In this document: positions 62,056 through 64,000 of the stretch, piece after piece | Position numbering within the stretch: the stretch's first letter is position 1 | Layout: each line of letters begins with the position of its first letter | DNA from: Companilactobacillus ginsenosidimutans | Lineage (GTDB): Bacteria > Bacillota > Bacilli > Lactobacillales > Lactobacillaceae | DNA length: 64,000 nt | Direction of reading: 5' to 3' | Assembly (NCBI RefSeq): GCF_001050475.1 | Contig: NZ_CP012034.1 | Span: 62,001-126,000 of the forward strand | Position numbers and translations under genes: made by a program | The notes under the pieces: model-generated | What the model saw: the letters and a program-made list of their open reading frames with translations, nothing else | Database searches by the model: none | Told to the model about the DNA's origin: nothing

Positions 62056-63449
62056 GTAATGGCTTAGTTTCACTAGTTGGAGCAGGTCCTGGTAATCCAG
62101 AACTGCTAACTATTAAAGGCAAAAGAAGAATCCAAGAGGCTGATGTAGTCATGTTTGATCGACTAATTGATCCCTCTATTTTGTCGTATGCTAGTTCAGA
62201 CGCTGAACTAATAAATGTTGGTAAATTACCTCATCATCATAAAGTTAAGCAGTCTCAAATCAATCAGATGTTAGTTGATTTTTCCCTTGAAGAGAAAAAA
62301 GTTGTTCGTCTAAAAGCTGGAGATCCGTTTGTCCTCGGACGTGGTGGTGAAGAAGCACAATTCTTGAAGGTAAATGGAATAAATTTTGAAATTGTACCTG
62401 GTTTAACTAGTGCAATTGCTGGATTAGCTGCTGCTGGAATTCCTGTAACTCATCGAGATTATGCTTCAAGTTTCCACGTTATTTCCGCTCATTTAAAAAA
62501 AGAAAATGGCAGTTTAGATTGGCCTAACATTGCACATCAAGAAGGAACTCTGATTTTCTTGATGGGAATGGAAAATCTTGATTTGATTGTCGGACAACTT
62601 TTAAAAAATGAGAAATCTGCAGATACACCTGTAGCAATTATTCAGTGGGCTAGTCAGTGGCGCCAAAGAGATTTGACTGGAAACTTGGATAATATCCAAG
62701 CAAAAGTTCAGAAATCCGGAATTGGTTCGCCAAGTATCATCGCTGTTGGGGATGTCGTGAAGTTACACGACGAAATCAATACAGTATTACCACTTTTCGG
62801 TAAAAGAATATTAGTAGCAGATAATGGTTCAAAACGACTGATTAATGGTCTTCGTGATAATGGCGCTAGTGTTGTCACATATCGTCGTGGAACCAATGAA
62901 AAGACTATATTTGATATTGGAAAGATTTTGAATTATGAAAATATTTTCTTCGAAAACTTTCCAAGTTTTGAAACATTCATCGATGAATTAAATGAGAAGA
63001 ATCGTGATATCAGAACAATAGGGGACACTCGACTTTTGGTCAAGTCAACAAAGCTTGCCAAAATGATCAAGGATACCGGAATTATTGTCGACGATGTTAT
63101 TGATGCAGAAGAACTAGCAGTGCTCGATAATGTGGCAATCATCGGAGGAGCTGGTTCACACAACCTTGGAAAAGATAACTTTTTCAAAATTTATCAACGA
63201 AATACTTCATCCAATAACAACTTAGATTTCGACACTTATACAGAAATGTTATTTATTAGCAAGGTTGCTGTGACTGATTTGATGGACAGTATTGATGTTG
63301 AACAAGCTGAGTCGATTAAATCAATTAAGGCTCTCGCAATGGGTGAGTCTGTTCAAGAATTGTTATTGAGTCAGGGTTTCACCAACGTAAAACTTGTTAC
63401 ACCAAAAACAAATGAAGTTATTAATGACCTTTTGGAAGGAAAAATTTAA
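62052..63449 (+). CDS. cobA-hemD: Fused uroporphyrinogen-III C-methyltransferase / uroporphyrinogen-III synthase
   Basis: 465 residues. The SUMT domain (about 1-240) has LVGAGPGNPELLTIKGKRRI, VVRLKAGDPFVLGRGGEEAQF and GIPVTHRDYASSF. The C-terminal half (about 250-465), with RILVADNGSKRLINGL and VAIIGGAGSHNL, fits a degenerate HemD fold. The same fusion is known in the L. reuteri cob cluster. It makes precorrin-2 from the linear tetrapyrrole, the branch point to B12. CobA here means the methyltransferase and not the adenosyltransferase. Confidence 0.9.
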   Translation: MSNGLVSLVGAGPGNPELLTIKGKRRIQEADVVMFDRLIDPSILSYASSDAELINVGKLPHHHKVKQSQINQMLVDFSLEEKKVVRLKAGDPFVLGRGGEEAQFLKVNGINFEIVPGLTSAIAGLAAAGIPVTHRDYASSFHVISAHLKKENGSLDWPNIAHQEGTLIFLMGMENLDLIVGQLLKNEKSADTPVAIIQWASQWRQRDLTGNLDNIQAKVQKSGIGSPSIIAVGDVVKLHDEINTVLPLFGKRILVADNGSKRLINGLRDNGASVVTYRRGTNEKTIFDIGKILNYENIFFENFPSFETFIDELNEKNRDIRTIGDTRLLVKSTKLAKMIKDTGIIVDDVIDAEELAVLDNVAIIGGAGSHNLGKDNFFKIYQRNTSSNNNLDFDTYTEMLFISKVAVTDLMDSIDVEQAESIKSIKALAMGESVQELLLSQGFTNVKLVTPKTNEVINDLLEGKI

Positions 63450-64000
63450 ATGAAAAAAACTGCCATTTTAGTTGTCAGCTTCGGGACGACATACGCTGAC
63501 ACTCGTAAAAAGACGATTGAGGCAACTGAGAATGCAATTGCTAAGAAATTCCCAGACGCTGATGTTTTCCGTGCCTTTACCTCAAACATTGTATTGAAAC
63601 GGATTAAAGAAAATGAAGGCATTTCAATCGATACACCACAGGTTGCAATTGAGAAGATTCGCTCACTTGGATATCAAGAATTGTACGTTCAATCACTCCA
63701 CATCATTCCTGGACATGAATATCATTTGATCGTTAAATCGTTGAAATCATATGCAGACGACTTCGAAAAATTTGTGATTGGTAAACCACTATTGACAAGT
63801 TTAGTTGATTATCGTGGTGTCAAAGATTATTTGATTGGAATGAAATCTTTAGCACCTGATGAAGGTGTCTTATTCATGGGACATGGAACAGCAACGGATA
63901 TTGCCTTTACAGCGTATGGTTGTTTAGATCACATGTTAATGGGAACTCGCAACTATCTAGGAACTGTTGAAAGTTTGTCTGACCTAAAAATGGAAATGGC
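63450..64000 (+). CDS. cbiK: Sirohydrochlorin cobaltochelatase, 3'-truncated by the window end
   Basis: 183 complete codons are visible from ATG 63450, which overlaps the upstream stop region. The frame is open to the last base. KKTAILVVSFGTTYADTRKK and QSLHIIPGHEYHLIV (metal-binding His) identify CbiK, and FMGHGTATDIAFTAYGCLDHM is the second His-containing segment. It inserts cobalt into sirohydrochlorin, confirming the cobalt-early pathway. The remaining B12 genes (cbiL, cbiP, cobU/S and cobalt import) are not in the window and probably follow. Confidence 0.92.
   Translation, partial: MKKTAILVVSFGTTYADTRKKTIEATENAIAKKFPDADVFRAFTSNIVLKRIKENEGISIDTPQVAIEKIRSLGYQELYVQSLHIIPGHEYHLIVKSLKSYADDFEKFVIGKPLLTSLVDYRGVKDYLIGMKSLAPDEGVLFMGHGTATDIAFTAYGCLDHMLMGTRNYLGTVESLSDLKMEM

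Noticed and set aside
1..64000. tRNA, rRNA, prophage, IS or CRISPR content
   Set aside because: No sequence resembling these was recognised on either strand by reading. A tRNAscan or ISfinder search was not possible here.

Overview
The window reads as a chromosomal segment of a low-GC Gram-positive bacterium of the Lactobacillaceae. The evidence is A+T-rich codon use, strong AGGAGG-type ribosome sites, many intrinsic terminators, ClpL, LtaS, ECF transporters, CcpA and PurR-type sites, and a pdu-cob arrangement like the one known from Limosilactobacillus reuteri and its relatives. A Companilactobacillus-like host is my guess and is not proven. I see no rRNA, tRNA, CRISPR array, insertion sequence or prophage gene.

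Positions 1-31305 are mostly housekeeping and accessory genes in short transcription units. They include a UbiD/UbiX/LpdD phenolic-acid (gallate-type) decarboxylase operon cut by the window start; coaBC; a hydroxyacyl-CoA dehydrogenase; a circularly permuted GH3 beta-glucosidase; an FMN reductase; a secreted 3D-domain protein; an MDR oxidoreductase; a Cof-type phosphatase; a two-component system; an LtaS-type lipoteichoic acid synthase; a VanZ protein; pgi; an L,D-transpeptidase; an mntH-TetR pair with two matching operators; an orphan lipase-like protein; a small HTH gene with clpL behind a triple operator; a purine deaminase and permease sharing a PurR-type control region; and a short UvrA paralogue.

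Positions 31353-50469 form a propanediol/glycerol utilization (pdu) microcompartment locus. The main operon is pduABCDEGHKJLMNO-(GlcG-like)-PQWU. A divergent three-gene unit encodes an FMN reductase, a second PduU and a secreted DUF4430-like protein. After a terminator comes a dedicated ECF transporter (T, fused A-A, S) and pduV. Shell proteins, diol dehydratase, its reactivase, aldehyde and alcohol dehydrogenases, phosphotransacylase and kinase together would turn 1,2-propanediol or glycerol into acid plus alcohol inside a compartment, using adenosylcobalamin.

Positions 50466-64000 continue on the same strand almost without gaps into de novo (anaerobic) cobalamin synthesis: an inositol-phosphatase-family protein, a second adenosyltransferase, an orphan ECF S component, cobD, cbiA-B-C-D-E-T-F-G-H-J, a cobA-hemD fusion and the start of cbiK. 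This supplies the cofactor that the pdu enzymes consume.

The least expected signal is not a gene. Several intergenic regions (about 9176-9420, 13703-13943, 25599-25749 and 28735-28941) hold multi-hairpin elements or otherwise gene-free sequence, and two of them are closed by 20-bp-class inverted repeats. The coding sequence on both sides is strongly skewed at third codon positions, always toward A/C on one strand, whichever strand encodes the gene. I hand-counted 76-88% against 42-48% in distal parts of two of the same genes. I know of no described element that explains this.
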